A stretch of DNA of 64,000 nucleotides, from assembly GCA_025331125.1 (NCBI GenBank), contig JAOALB010000054.1:186001-250000 (forward strand), given 5' to 3'. Of this stretch, positions 11,361-22,239 are shown in pieces. The notes beneath the pieces were generated by a model. That model worked only from the letters and a program-made list of their open reading frames with translations, ran no database searches and was not told the DNA's origin. This DNA comes from Mycogone perniciosa (taxonomy: Eukaryota; Ascomycota; Sordariomycetes; Hypocreales; Hypocreaceae). Both the position numbers and the translations under genes were made by a program. The first letter of the stretch is position 1; every line of letters starts with the position of its first letter.

Positions 11361-14066
11361 TTACATAGTAGGAATGCCCTCGAACTCTGCATACCCTAGC
11401 GCAAGGTTCATGTTTTCTGTCAAGGCTTGTTAGCGAACGTCTACACTAATAGGTTATGGAAGGTACTCACGCAAGCACTGTGTCGCGGCGCCCTTGAGCA
11501 GGTTATCGATGCTCGCGCAGACCACAACTCTCTTTCCAGAGCTGTGCACTGCAAATCCACCAATCTCCACGCCATGCTTGTCCATGATGCTTCTAACCAA
11601 GGGAGCCTCTCCCACAACCTTAACAAGTTTCTCGCCAGCATAACGATCCTGGTAGATCTGCCGAATATCACGAGAAGACATCGTTTTGTTGAGAGGGATG
11701 TTGATGGTGTGATGAATGCCACGGAACCATGATGCCACATGTGGGATAAAAGCGACGGGAGTTCCGAGCTGGCTTCCAATCTCACGCTCGTGGATATGGT
11801 CTGTAAGACTGTAGGGTATCAAGTTGTCCCGCAAGTAGTTGACGTCGTTCTTGGGGGATGGTTTAGTACCAGCACCGGAATAACCAGAAACACCAAAAAT
11901 CGTGGGCTGGCCACCCAGGTGTTCCAAAATGGGGGCAATGCCAAGCTGGGCGGCAGTAGCATAGCAGCCGGGGTTGGCGATTCTCGTGGATTGGTAGATT
12001 TCGGATCGCTTCGTTAACTCCGGAAGGCCATACGTCCAGTTGCTGTCGAACCGATAATCGGCTGACAAGTCCACAATCAGGCTCTTGCGGTCCTTGCCCT
12101 TGGCGGCCTCATCAATCGCATCGATGAATGGCTTGCAAACACCGTTGGGCAAGGCCATGACCCAGCAGTCAATCTGATCGCTTTTCTCAAGCTTGCTGAC
12201 ATCCTCAGGGCTGAGGTTCTCATAGATGATCTTGCGCTTGGTGTATCCTTGAAGCTCCTGTCCCGCAAGCTCTCGTGATGAAACGTGTCTAAGGTCCATG
12301 AACGGGTGTGCATTGAGCAGGTCAATCAAAGCTTGTCCAGTGTATCCTCGAGCACCAATCAAGGCGACACGTGCGGGCACGTCGTTTGAGGCATTCTTCT
12401 TGCCCAAGGGCGGGTTGGGGTTCGTAGTAGAAGCATAGCCACGTCGCTGCTGGGTCAAAGTTCGTGGCTGGGCTGTTACTCGGGGTCGAAGGGTGGAATA
12501 AGTGCGACCCTGGGAACGGTTCAGAGCTTGGCTGGCAGCTTGAGCGGCGCGACGCAGCCGAGCCTCAAGGTTCGAGTCACCAAGCATGGCACGCCCATGT
12601 GAAACGAAGTCATCATACACTGGAGCCAGGGCATCAGAGCGCAGGTCGCAGCCATAGTAGAACAGAACGCTTCCGTTGCGGTTGAAGCTGCCATCGGCCT
12701 TCTCAAAGAACCATGTCAGATTCTCATCGTTCTCACTGACGGTCCATACAAGGCTAGGATGGTCCTTCTTGATGGCAGCAAAAACGTTCTCCGCGACATT
12801 GGTCAACCATCCGGACTTGGTAATGGCCAGAGTGGCAAGAGTAGCCATTGGTCGATCTTTGCCGGCGGGGATGACAATCGCCACGCATTGCATCGCTTCG
12901 TCAAGGTAGGCAGTGAAAGGGTTCTCCTTCAAGAAGTCGACAAACCTGTCGACAGTAGCCTCGGCGTCAAGACCTTCCCTATCTCGGATCAAGCTCTCCT
13001 TGAGTTTTTCCAAATCCTCAAATTCCGAGACAGATGTGACTCTCTGGATCTTGTCACCACGTCGAATGAGAGTGCCGGCGCCTGAGTCTGTGAACAGCTC
13101 CTTTTGCAGGTCGCTGGGGTGGATGATAGCAACGCTAGAGGTTCTAGGAAGGGTATCAAGAAGTTCCTTGATCTCCTTGATCTTGAGGCGCGTACCATAC
13201 CTGCACCAGGGCTGAGACATGAGATGATCAAACTCGGCGTCCAGGTTGATGTGGGAGATTTTTTGACCTTCACCGTCAAACAAGCCACCCTTCTCAGACA
13301 GATACACAACCTTCAACGGCTCCAGAGCGCGAGCAAGCTCTGCTGCTGCGACATCTGCATTAACATTGAGGAGTCGACCATCTTCAGACTCAGCCATGGA
13401 AGTAAGGATAGGAATGTATCCAGCCTCAATAGACTTCTCAATCGCCTCCTTGTTGACCTTTGTGATCTTGCCCACGTATTGCCATTTCTCCTTGTCGAGG
13501 TAATCGGCCATAAACACGCCGCTGATGGATCGAGTGGCAACCCCAAGTTCATCGAGTCTGTCAGTCAGCTTGAGATTCTCCTCAAGGAAGAGTTTGCGAG
13601 CAACGCCAAGCGTCTTGGCGTCTGTCACGCGAATGCCCTCCTCGAACTGAGGTTCCACGCCGGCTTCCTCGAGCAGTCGATTGAGCTGGGGGCCAGCGCC
13701 ATGGACAATCACAGGATATAGTCCAAGCTCGTACAAAAACAGCAGGCTGCGGCATAATTCGTCGAGATACTCGGTCAAGATGGCACCGCCGACCTTGATG
13801 ACGGCGAACTTCTGGGACGAGACCGAGGTAAAGAGCTTGAGGTACTGCTGGCCCTCACGCTTGCTGCCAATGCTGCTGACTGTCTGGGCGACGATCTCGC
13901 GAGTGCGGTCCCTCGCAGGGGGCGAGGCCAAATGCCTCGTTGTTGACAAAGCTCGGCGACAGAGGCTCGGGTGTCGGATGACGTTCGGAGCAGAGACGAG
14001 AGCTCCCGCTCTGGGCGCAGTTCGTCGGGCGCCGGCCCGGAGGGCCACAGAAGTGGCGGACAGCAT
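11361..14066 (-). CDS. arg-6: Acetylglutamate kinase / N-acetyl-gamma-glutamyl-phosphate reductase precursor
   Basis: A bifunctional precursor for the second and third steps of mitochondrial ornithine/arginine synthesis. It phosphorylates N-acetylglutamate and then reduces the acyl phosphate with NADPH. Yeast ARG5,6 and Neurospora arg-6 are made this way and cut into two enzymes in the matrix. Two exons, 14066-11471 and 11416-11361, sum to 2652 nt, or 883 residues. The first ~50 residues are rich in Arg, Ser and Ala and lack acidic residues, as expected of a mitochondrial presequence. The kinase domain follows (about 85-330) with KVGGAIL and HGAGPQ. Next comes an acetyltransferase-like DUF619 domain (about 355-510). 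The reductase (about 555-883) has the NADP motif GARGYTG and catalytic-cysteine motif NPGCYAT. The small last exon supplies the conserved tail QNMNLALGYAEFEG. The kinase is normally feedback-inhibited by arginine. Confidence 0.96.
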
Positions 14067-15057
14067 TTTCCACGGGTGCTATATCCCAATTGGCTCTGTG
14101 GTGGCGAGCAGGCGATGGCGATGCTCTGTGAACAAGAATGCGAAGAAGAAGAAGGACAGATAGAGTCACCTATCGCAGGCTCACAGTGGGCGAGTCGAGT
14201 AGTAGTACTAGTGCCTTGTGGGGGAGGGGCAGAAAAAAATGTCGCCCCGAAACCGCTCACTGAAGGCGGTGACAGCGAGTGGCGCAGGACAGGATCACCA
14301 GCTGGCTCTATTGCCGTCTTACTTGCAGGTACTTGTATGGCTTGTATTATATATCTTAACAGCGCAAGGCCAGCTCGTGTATTCCTATTGTCGGGTACGA
14401 AGCCAAGGGTAATGGCCATGTAAGCGTCCTGGTAGTCCTCGTAAGCCGTAAGCTGCTAAATAATTGCTCATGCGAGAAGAATTGCTGGGGTCGCATGCCC
14501 TCCCTGGTGGCAAGCCCAATCACTAATCGAGGTACACAAGGTATTAGTAAGAGGTAATACTCTGCCGTCGTGCTTTGTCTTCTTTCGATAAAGATGTGTA
14601 GTAGCAGACTAGAATGAAACATCTCGTTGTAGAATGCAGATAGCCACGCAGTTTGATTAACAGACGCATTGGAGACTAAACGGTATACTGTATTGTTTTG
14701 ACTCGATTTGAATCATGAATCGTCATTCCAAAGTTCCATATCCTCGAATACCAATAACACCCCAATCAAATCCCGCTCAGTATCCCTAGGAAGGGTACAA
14801 TATCTTAATTAATAGGGGAAAACACACACCTCCAATCGTACAGGTTTAACACGGCTTGACATCATCCGAGGACAACGTCTCCAATGCCATCATCCCAGAA
14901 CTAATCTGAACAAAACTCATCACGCTAAGAATAAATATCCGGTTGTGGCAATCAGGTTTCGCTTAAGCTGCTCCGGTCGTGCCCCTCGTAGCTCGCGAGG
15001 TGCCATAGCTATAGTTTGGTGTTTGCCGTGTCCAAGCAGCCAGACAACAGTAGTAAC
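14067..15057. other. Intergenic between arginine gene and R-SNARE gene
   Basis: This holds the arginine gene promoter, within about 350 nt upstream of 14066, and the R-SNARE 3' UTR. No other gene is supported; the longer ORFs here overlap the start of the arginine gene in other frames. Confidence 0.5.
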
Positions 15058-15669
15058 TCAATGTCTCGTGGTAACCACTAGATGTACCGGTTAGCGCACT
15101 ATGAGCGAAGTTGGGGTCAAAGGTGGGATGAAAGTTGGGATGAAATAACATACCGGCCGGGACGATAATGATGACCAAGAGAACGATGATTCCAATGATT
15201 ATCCACATGCGCATCTTCATATCCTTCCACCACATCTTCTTGCGCACTTGGTTGGCACCGCGACGGAACTGCATAGATGATTCTGCCAGTTGATCCGTCT
15301 TTCCTTGAAGTTCGTTTAGCCTTGCACCACGGTCGGCTACACTCTCGATATTATTTTGCATCACTTTGACAGTCTTGTTGATTTCCTATTGATCGAGGAG
15401 TCAGCACACAAATCTCGATAGAGCCACCTATTGTCTGGACATTGGGCAATTTGACTATCGCTTAACCACTTGGTCCAGAAAAGTCCGAGTCGCGTAAATG
15501 TCGTTCGCCACCCCAAGTTGTGATTATTGCGCATCTCGCAGCCCACATCAAGTCCATTCAGATAGCCGCGCGGCGGTTGAAATTGACATACATCTTGCAG
15601 CTGATCCGTCCTAGACCTTCCCTCGCCACCATCCTTGGGGACGTAAGGATCATATGGAGCGTCGGCCAT
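15058..15669 (-). CDS. Synaptobrevin/VAMP-like R-SNARE (Snc1-type)
   Basis: A vesicle R-SNARE that pairs with plasma-membrane or endosomal Q-SNAREs in exocytosis and recycling; fungal Snc1/SynA concentrates at the hyphal tip. Three exons, 15669-15592, 15385-15154 and 15077-15058, sum to 330 nt, or 109 residues, the normal length for Snc proteins. The N terminus (DPYVPKDGGEG) is short and acidic. The SNARE helix begins at EINKTVKVM and contains the zero-layer arginine in QFRRGAN. The juxtamembrane WWKDMKMRMW precedes a single C-terminal transmembrane helix of I, L and V residues. The last exon adds only VVTTRH and a stop. The first intron is long for this window (206 nt); the second is 76 nt, with a CTAAC branch site. 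Confidence 0.92.
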
Positions 15670-16562
15670 CGTGTCAGATTGTATACAATATTCCGTACAA
15701 GTAACTCAAACAGGAAAACGAAACGGCGAGATCGACGGGGCTTTGTATTCGGATTCGAGCGACGGCGTCGAGGTCGATGCGCTGTTGTGATGGACGATGG
15801 ACTGGGGATGAAGCGTTGTGTTGAGTTGAGGAGTTGAGGAAGACAAGATTAGCTTGACCTGCAAAACAACCCCTTGAAGATTGGCAGAGAGGCGCTGCCC
15901 CCCGGCTGACGACAACACGGAGAGCACGGAACTCAGGGCCCCAGCCTCATATTGTTCCAGTTACAGTACTCGCCACAGTTACCCCGTCCCTCTCTGTATT
16001 AGTACTAGCAGGGTACTCCTTGGATGGAATGCAACACGAGTGAGAGTTGAGAGTGGATAATATATCAACACATCTCAGATCATAGATATTATCTGGATCA
16101 AGCGGGATCTTTTACTCTGTATATACATATATTTCCAGTCCAAATTGCTACATTATAATAATATCAACGAACAATAACTGGAAGAGTGTATTTAAAAGGG
16201 TACTCTGTATCTGAGAGATTTTGAGAGGCTGGTAGTACCTATTACTATCACACTGCAGGGTTCTCCAAAGTTAAATGAGTACACAGTCAACCATGTATAG
16301 GTACTTCAAATACACGTTACATCTATAGCAACTGTCCGTATTGAGACATGTATAGAGAGTAAAGTTTTAGTACCTCCAAAACGCCCTATCATTTGCTAAA
16401 AATCTTAGCATAGTCGTCTCAGCAAGTACTGCTGCATCGAGATGTCATAGCGAGATACCTAATGCAGGATAAACCAATCAGATCACAGATATCGTCGGAG
16501 TAACGGAGTAAAATGTACTTCGTGTCTTCGCTACGCCACACTTCGAGCTGGAGGATGTGGCT

Positions 16563-16580
16563 GTACTCCGTACGGAGTAC
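16563..16580. repeat. Perfect 18-nt palindrome GTACTCCGTACGGAGTAC
   Basis: The sequence equals its own reverse complement. It joins the two orientations of the dispersed TACGGAGTA motif head to head. A direct two-copy version lies at 16787-16803. Confidence 0.9.
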
Positions 16581-16786
16581 GTACATACATGGGCTCCAAA
16601 TTAAGACACACGTGATGGACCCTTTAGGAAGCCAGTCTTGCTCGGCGCATGATTGCTTAATAAAAGCAGACGAGGAGTAATTATACTAAAATTCCCGTTG
16701 TTGTCATAGAAAACGGGGAGGCGAGGAGGCTAGGAGACTAGGCGACATCACAAGACATTGTGATGATATGCCGAATGGCGTGAGTA

Positions 16787-16803
16787 TACGGAGTACGGAG
16801 TAC
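16787..16803. repeat. Two overlapping TACGGAGTA motif copies
   Basis: TACGGAGTACGGAGTAC contains the 9-mer twice in the same orientation, about 210 nt right of the palindromic version. Confidence 0.85.
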
Positions 16804-18203
16804 AGAGATGAACCCTCAGACGGTTGCACAGTACGTACTGGACCGATACTGGTGATATCCACGCGCGGCTGATTGAGCTGAGTGATTGTTTCATCGATTC
16901 ACATCGAATGAGTCGCAAGAGCTCACCCGCAACAAAGACCAGCGAATCAGCGATCCCCCCTTGGGCAGACGATATTGGGTATTTATAGTGCTCGTCGATA
17001 TATCTCAGCAGTCGATAAGTAATCCTTGGACAGTTTTTTGATGGAATCAGCGCCCACCCAGCCAACTTAAGGCTGAGCCAGTTCGTCAATGCTCAGCCTC
17101 CTCTTCTCGTGCTGAGAAGGTTGCCGACAACACGTAACTTTGGTTTCTCGAAGACCTTCTCATCATTGATTCGAGTAATGGTTAGAGTGCGAAGGCCAGC
17201 AAGTGTATCCTGAATACCGGCACCCATTCGATCAAACAAACGATCAACATGATATTCCAAACGGAGGGAGAATGATGCATTCTGGGTGATCTACATACTA
17301 TTGCCCAGCCCCCCCGCCCTCTGTCATCATCGACAGGGACCTTTTTAAGCGTGGCCCCTCACCAACAAGCTTAATCGGGAGCAGGATTGTGTGCATGTGC
17401 GTGTCTTCGTACCGAAGATCGAAGTGGATGACACATTAGACGCGGAATTCCTATAAAACTACGGAGTAGCTCCCAAGGCGTTCATTGTTCGATTAGTACT
17501 CCGAACGAGCATTATCATACATAGCGTTAAAAATCAGGGGGCAGGAGAGAGTTGCCCGCTAGCCACTCCGAGAACCAGCCATTGCATTTGTACCCTTGGA
17601 GATGCAGTTGTGTTTGCGGGCACGAGTCATTTTTTGTTACTCGGAGTGCGGAGAAGCTATACGCATAGGATACTCCGTATCTTGGTAGTATTCATACAAA
17701 TAGGTGGCAGGTTGTGAGGCGCTGATGTTCCTATTCCGGCAAATGTCCGTACTCGTACTCCGTGCATGTCTCCGGACTCGTCGGTCGTACTCCGAAATAG
17801 CTCTTCCTCCGCGTCATTACTTTTTCGGCCCAAACCACCTTTGTCTTTATGCTTGCAGCCCATGCTAAGGAGGCCTTGTTCCTCTTTCGCCTGGAGACAT
17901 GCTCATTGGGCGGCCTGGCATGGCCTGAGGTACCCCATAGGTATTCGTCATGGATCCCGTCAGCCCCAGATACGCAAACTCTCCGCGGTGCCACCATACA
18001 CACGTCAAGTACTGTCGATCCAGATCACGACAGGATTGTACATGCATGGAGCTCTGGTGCATGCATACATGCATCGTACGTCAAGGCTCGTCAGGGAAGC
18101 GTCAACTCAGCTTGAGCTCCCCTAAGCGCTTTCCGGGGCCGAGGAGTTTCCCCGAATTCTTTTTCCTGATTTCAGGATTCTGGATTCCAGATCTTATCAT
18201 CTC

Positions 18204-18247
18204 AGGATCCACATCCGCATCCGCATTTGCATCCGCATTTGCATCGC
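18204..18247. repeat. Hexamer tandem repeat (CATCCG/CATTTG)
   Basis: About six units alternate between CATCCG and CATTTG. The tract lies about 230 nt upstream of the Dfg5-like start codon, probably in its promoter or 5' UTR. Confidence 0.75.
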
Positions 18248-18471
18248 CTTGTTCTACTCTCGCTTTGGTCCACTCGTTTATATCCCAGTTCGTATCCGTC
18301 AGCCCTACAAGGTTGCAACCTCTCGCTCTCTCCGCATTCAACTTCAACACGCCTTACGAGTAAACATATACGACCACCGGCCACATTGCTCATTGCTTCA
18401 TGTCCCCATGGGATCCCATATCGTTTTCCCTCGTTAATCCTGTCTTCGGGGACACAATCGCTGCCGCCATC

Positions 18472-20497
18472 ATGGCTCGATTGCACAAAACGTCGCTGCT
18501 CGGCCGCATGGCCACGGCATTGTTGTTGGCCGCCAGCCAACTCACTCACGCCTATACTCTGGACCCCAATTCAACCGGTACGGCGCGACTGTATATTCAT
18601 ACCTTGGTTTCCCGGCTGATATTGATGTTGTAGAGTCCGTCAAGACTATCTCGAAGCAAATGGCCGAAGATCTGCTATCTTTCTATAATGGTGACAAGCC
18701 AGGCGGCACACCTGGTCTTCTGCCAGACCCATATTACTGTTGGTTGCAATACGCCATGAATATCTTGTTTGCCAGCTTCCTTTAGAACTAACATAAATTC
18801 CAGGGTGGGAGGCTGGAGCCATGATGGGCTCCCTCATTGAATATTGGTATTACACCGGGGACGACTCATTTGTGGACCTGACGAAACAAGCTCTCCTCTT
18901 CCAGGTAGGCGAGACCAACGATTACATGCCGAGAAATCAGACAAGAACAGAGGGAAATGATGACCAAGGTTTCTGGGGCCTCGCCGTTATGTCCGCTGCC
19001 GAATACAATTTCCCCAACCCGGAGCCCGACGAACCACAATGGCTTGCTCTCGCTCAGGCTGTTTTCAACACCCAGGCTGCTCGGTGGGACTCAGACCATT
19101 GTCGTGGTGGCTTGCGTTGGCAGATATTTACGTGGAACAATGGCTATAACTACAAGGTATGTTCTGTCTACTCTTGACTCCTTCGAAGCAGACATTGTAG
19201 AAGCGCATCAGCTAAAAATGAACAGAACTCGATTTCGCAAGCGTGTTTCTTCGCCCTCGGCGCGAGATTGGCTCTCTATACAGGTAATAAAACCTACGCT
19301 GAGTGGGCTGAAAGATCATGGAATTGGATGCTGGACGTCGATTTCATCGACCAAAAATCCTGGTATGTCTACGATGGCGCTCACATCGAGACAAATTGCA
19401 CCGACATCGTCCCTTACCAATTTTCGTACAACGCTGGCGGCTTCATACTAGGCGCAGCCGCCATGTATAATTTCACCGAAGATCAGAGATGGAAAGACCG
19501 GTTGGACAACTTAATTAAAGGCGCCAAGGTTTTCTTTGCAGGTCCGAACAATAATATCATGTCAGAAGTCGCCTGCGAACCAGTCGGCCTTTGCAACCTC
19601 GACCAGCAGTCCTTCAAAGCCTATTTAAGTCGCTGGCTGGCCGCCGCCACCACATGGGCGCCTCACACGTACGACGTCCTCATACCATACCTTCGGGCAT
19701 CCGCAGTCGCCGCTGCAAAACAGTGTGTTGGAGGCAGTAATGGACGGATGTGTGGTTTAGTGTGGACCAAAGACCAATACGACGGATCGACTGGTGTTGG
19801 ACAACAAATGGCCGCTATGGAGGTAACTCTTTCGACCATGATCAAGCAGCGAGGGGTGCCGGTAACTGCTGATAGTGGAGGGACGAGCAAAGGCGACCCT
19901 AGTGGTGGTGGCGAGGATAGTGGACGCACCCAACCCAATGGGCCATACTATACAACTATCACGGCCGGGGATATAGCAGGGGCCTCAATTCTCACGATTG
20001 TTGTCGTTGCCAGTATTGTCGCAGCCACGTTATGGCTTTTCTTTGACGAGACATCGGACAAGAGTTCTGTTGCTCAATTAAAGGGATTTCAGTCTTCAGC
20101 CTCTCTGACGATCGCTGCCATTGCAGCTGGTGGAGGAGCTGCCGCCGTTTTAGTTACGAAGAAGGGCGACGAAGAAATCAACGAGAAAGGAAGGGCCGCC
20201 CAAGGGTCAGGAAGTGACACAATCATTCAAAATAGCTCGAACAAACGTGCTGTGGAGGAGGCTTCCGTGGTCATAGGATCTGTTCGTCATCAGAGCGAGG
20301 GACGACAGAACCGAATATCGAGCATGCCTCTGGGATGGCAGCCTAATTCGTCCGCAAGAGGCAGCGACTTGGTTGAATCAGCGAATAGCCGGCCGATATC
20401 ATTGCAGAACCCTCCTTCACAGGTCATGAGTCATTCTAGTAACGATGTACTACAACCGTCCTCATCCGAAACGATTCAGGGGAGACAACGGCATTAG
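18472..20497 (+). CDS. Dfg5/Dcw1-type GH76 endo-1,6-alpha-mannosidase-like protein
   Basis: A GH76 protein of the Dfg5/Dcw1 family, which helps attach GPI-proteins to the fungal cell wall by acting on the mannan core of the anchor. Four exons, 18472-18577, 18634-18738, 18804-19156 and 19226-20497, sum to 1836 nt, or 611 residues. A signal peptide is visible (MATALLLAASQLTHA). Family motifs include YYWWEAGAMMGSLIEYW, rebuilt across intron 2; NDDQGFWGLAVMSAAEY with the paired catalytic aspartates near 123-124; and WNNGYNYKNS across intron 3. There are several N-x-S/T sites. The enzyme part ends near residue 415. A Gly/Ser linker, a strong transmembrane helix (about 441-462) and a ~140-residue Ser-rich tail follow, where a GPI signal is usual. 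An in-frame ATG at 18400 is less likely because it would bury the signal peptide. Confidence 0.92.
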
Positions 20498-20878
20498 CTA
20501 CACGACACAGGCTGGTTTTAAGATATGAACATGATAGGGAACTTGGGCGCCAACTATTCACGTTTTCATATTGGAAAGCGGCATCTATGCTTGATGGGAT
20601 GGCGTTTAACGGAAGGGTGCAACTGGGGGATTATATGCTCATGACTTGAGCTTTTGGAACTTTTTGGGAGATTAGCAAAACTGGATTGGGCTACGGCATT
20701 GAAGGAGTTTTGTCACAAACGATTATATACACAATGACATGACGTACATAGTGGAAAAAAATGCCGAATGTATAGCCTGTTGGCCAAATTCCCACATTTA
20801 TGAGATATCTCTACACATGAGCGGGCTGTAATTTCTTCCAAAGATATTGCTGGGATGGAATCCCTATATGAAAACTGC
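20498..20878. other. Convergent intergenic spacer
   Basis: The Dfg5-like gene and the NmrA-like gene end towards each other here. I see only likely 3' UTR sequence. Confidence 0.5.
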
Positions 20879-21799
20879 CTATTGCAAGTATGTATCAACA
20901 ACTCGCTTCTTTTCCCTCTCAATGAATGAATCAAAGCTACCCAGTGGTATTCCCCAGCTCTGAACTGTGTCCATATCAACAAACCTGGCCATATCACGCA
21001 TGGCAAGTTGTCCCGAAATAAAAGGATTTGTCGCTTTCTGTGCATCAATCTCCTCTTCTGAGAGATACACGGCCTTCAAGTCCCGTTTCGTTACGAAAGA
21101 TAGCTTTTCCATAACTTTGTCAGCGACTAGGAGTTCGTCAGCGAGTTCAATTTCTTGGGCGTGGAACTTGATCGGGTCAAGAAATGCCGCGCAGGCGAAT
21201 TTGCCGATGGTGTCTGGGTCAACCATAGGGAGGAGTGTTCTCCTTTCCAAGGCGGTGGACCAGCGTCCTTTCTCGACGAGGCTGGTTTGCATGTACACCA
21301 TGGGTTTGAGGAAGTTGGTCATGAAGTTGCCTGGGCGGAGGATGGTCCAATGGGCGAAGCCTGTAGAGCGGATTTCGTGTTCAATCGCTTGTTTTGTGAG
21401 GAGGATTTGGGCTATGGGGGAGTTGGTGTCCCAATTTGTGAGTTTTTGGGGGTTGTTGGAGGCTAGGGAGCTCGTGTAGATGAAGTGTTTGACGCCTGAA
21501 GCCTTGGCGATGGTGATGATGGATTTGGCGAGGAGGAGTTCGGCTCCTGGGTCGGTGAAGGAGGGACTGAGGTTTAGGAATACAGCTGAACAATCTGACA
21601 TGGCTGTTTTTAAGGATTCCGGGTTGTTGTAGTCGCCAGGGAAGAGCTTCACGCCGAGCGATTGCATGGTTGAAGCGTTCTCGGAGGTGGGATCTCGGAC
21701 AAGAGCATGGACTTGAGCACCTTGAGAGAGAAGGCTGCGGGCTACAGCACCACCTTGAGTGCCTGTTACGCCGCAGATGAAGGCAGTTGGGGAAGACAT
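20879..21799 (-). CDS. NmrA-like NAD(P)-binding family protein
   Basis: An atypical short-chain-dehydrogenase-fold protein of the NmrA/HSCARG family. Members either sense NAD(P) and control transcription factors, as NmrA does with GATA factor AreA, or act as reductases; sequence alone does not separate these. A single exon of 306 residues is close to the family length. The nucleotide-binding loop GVTGTQGG begins at residue 10, within a beta-strand/glycine-rich turn. It is followed by the dinucleotide-specificity region VHALVRDP. FIYTSSLASN sits where the SDR active site would be, without the usual YxxxK. WTILRPGNFMTNFL is typical of NmrA-like proteins. It is transcribed away from the Zn2Cys6 gene across a 440-nt shared spacer. 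Confidence 0.88.
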   Translation of the reverse strand: MSSPTAFICGVTGTQGGAVARSLLSQGAQVHALVRDPTSENASTMQSLGVKLFPGDYNNPESLKTAMSDCSAVFLNLSPSFTDPGAELLLAKSIITIAKASGVKHFIYTSSLASNNPQKLTNWDTNSPIAQILLTKQAIEHEIRSTGFAHWTILRPGNFMTNFLKPMVYMQTSLVEKGRWSTALERRTLLPMVDPDTIGKFACAAFLDPIKFHAQEIELADELLVADKVMEKLSFVTKRDLKAVYLSEEEIDAQKATNPFISGQLAMRDMARFVDMDTVQSWGIPLGSFDSFIEREKKRVVDTYLQ

Positions 21800-22239
21800 C
21801 TTTCAAGTAAACTTTTGGGTCTTGTGAATGGATATTGATAGTGAAGATGTTATGCTGAGTGGAAGCATCATTTTATTTAGGTCAGTTGGCACTTTATATA
21901 GACAGCACCAGTCTTACACTTGCGGGGTACGAAAACGTCCCAAATAAGCCCCTGAAGCTGAGAAATAAAGTTTCAAGCATCACCGGGAGTCTGTCCTCTT
22001 CCGGTCGCCGTCACGGTGCCCCATCTTGCCGATGACAGCCCGGAGCGGAGTTCCGCCAGACCCACTCAATATCGGGGCGCAGTTCCGCCTGCTATCACCC
22101 GCCACGACTGTTGCGACTCTCATCAACTTTCATCTTCACTCGTCACACACCAGGCAACCTCTGTCTATCAAACCACCGATATTCATAGCCTCAATTCTAT
22201 CTATTCAACCGATCAATCACAGAGCTTGGACACCAAAAC
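21800..22239. promoter_or_regulatory. Shared divergent promoter of NmrA-like and Zn2Cys6 genes
   Basis: A 440-nt spacer lies between two start codons facing away from each other, so it must contain both promoters unless one transcript is much longer. Short direct or inverted CGG sites for a Zn2Cys6 protein could be here, but I could not single out a convincing one. Confidence 0.55.

Larger units (their letters stand above)
15670..18471. other. Long intergenic region rich in TACGGAGTA motifs
   Basis: A 2.8 kb space between two divergently transcribed genes, the R-SNARE and the Dfg5-like gene. It contains several copies of the TACGGAGTA/TACTCCGTA motif, including a perfect 18-nt palindrome, and a hexamer repeat near the right end. 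I found no convincing coding region. ORFs of 110-140 codons at 17.7-18.5 kb overlap each other in several frames and resemble nothing. Confidence 0.5.

Noticed and set aside
12674..14066. Frameshift or split of the arginine enzyme into two genes
   Set aside because: Kinase, acetyltransferase-like and reductase parts are in one uninterrupted frame, as expected for this precursor; maturation is by protease.
13775..14419. Minus-strand ORF of 214 codons over the start of the arginine gene
   Set aside because: Its 5' part is promoter sequence and its 3' part is an out-of-frame reading of the mitochondrial presequence region; composition is not protein-like.
18202..18549. Minus-strand ORF with a Cys/Gly/Lys repeat
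   Set aside because: It is only the hexamer repeat read on the other strand.
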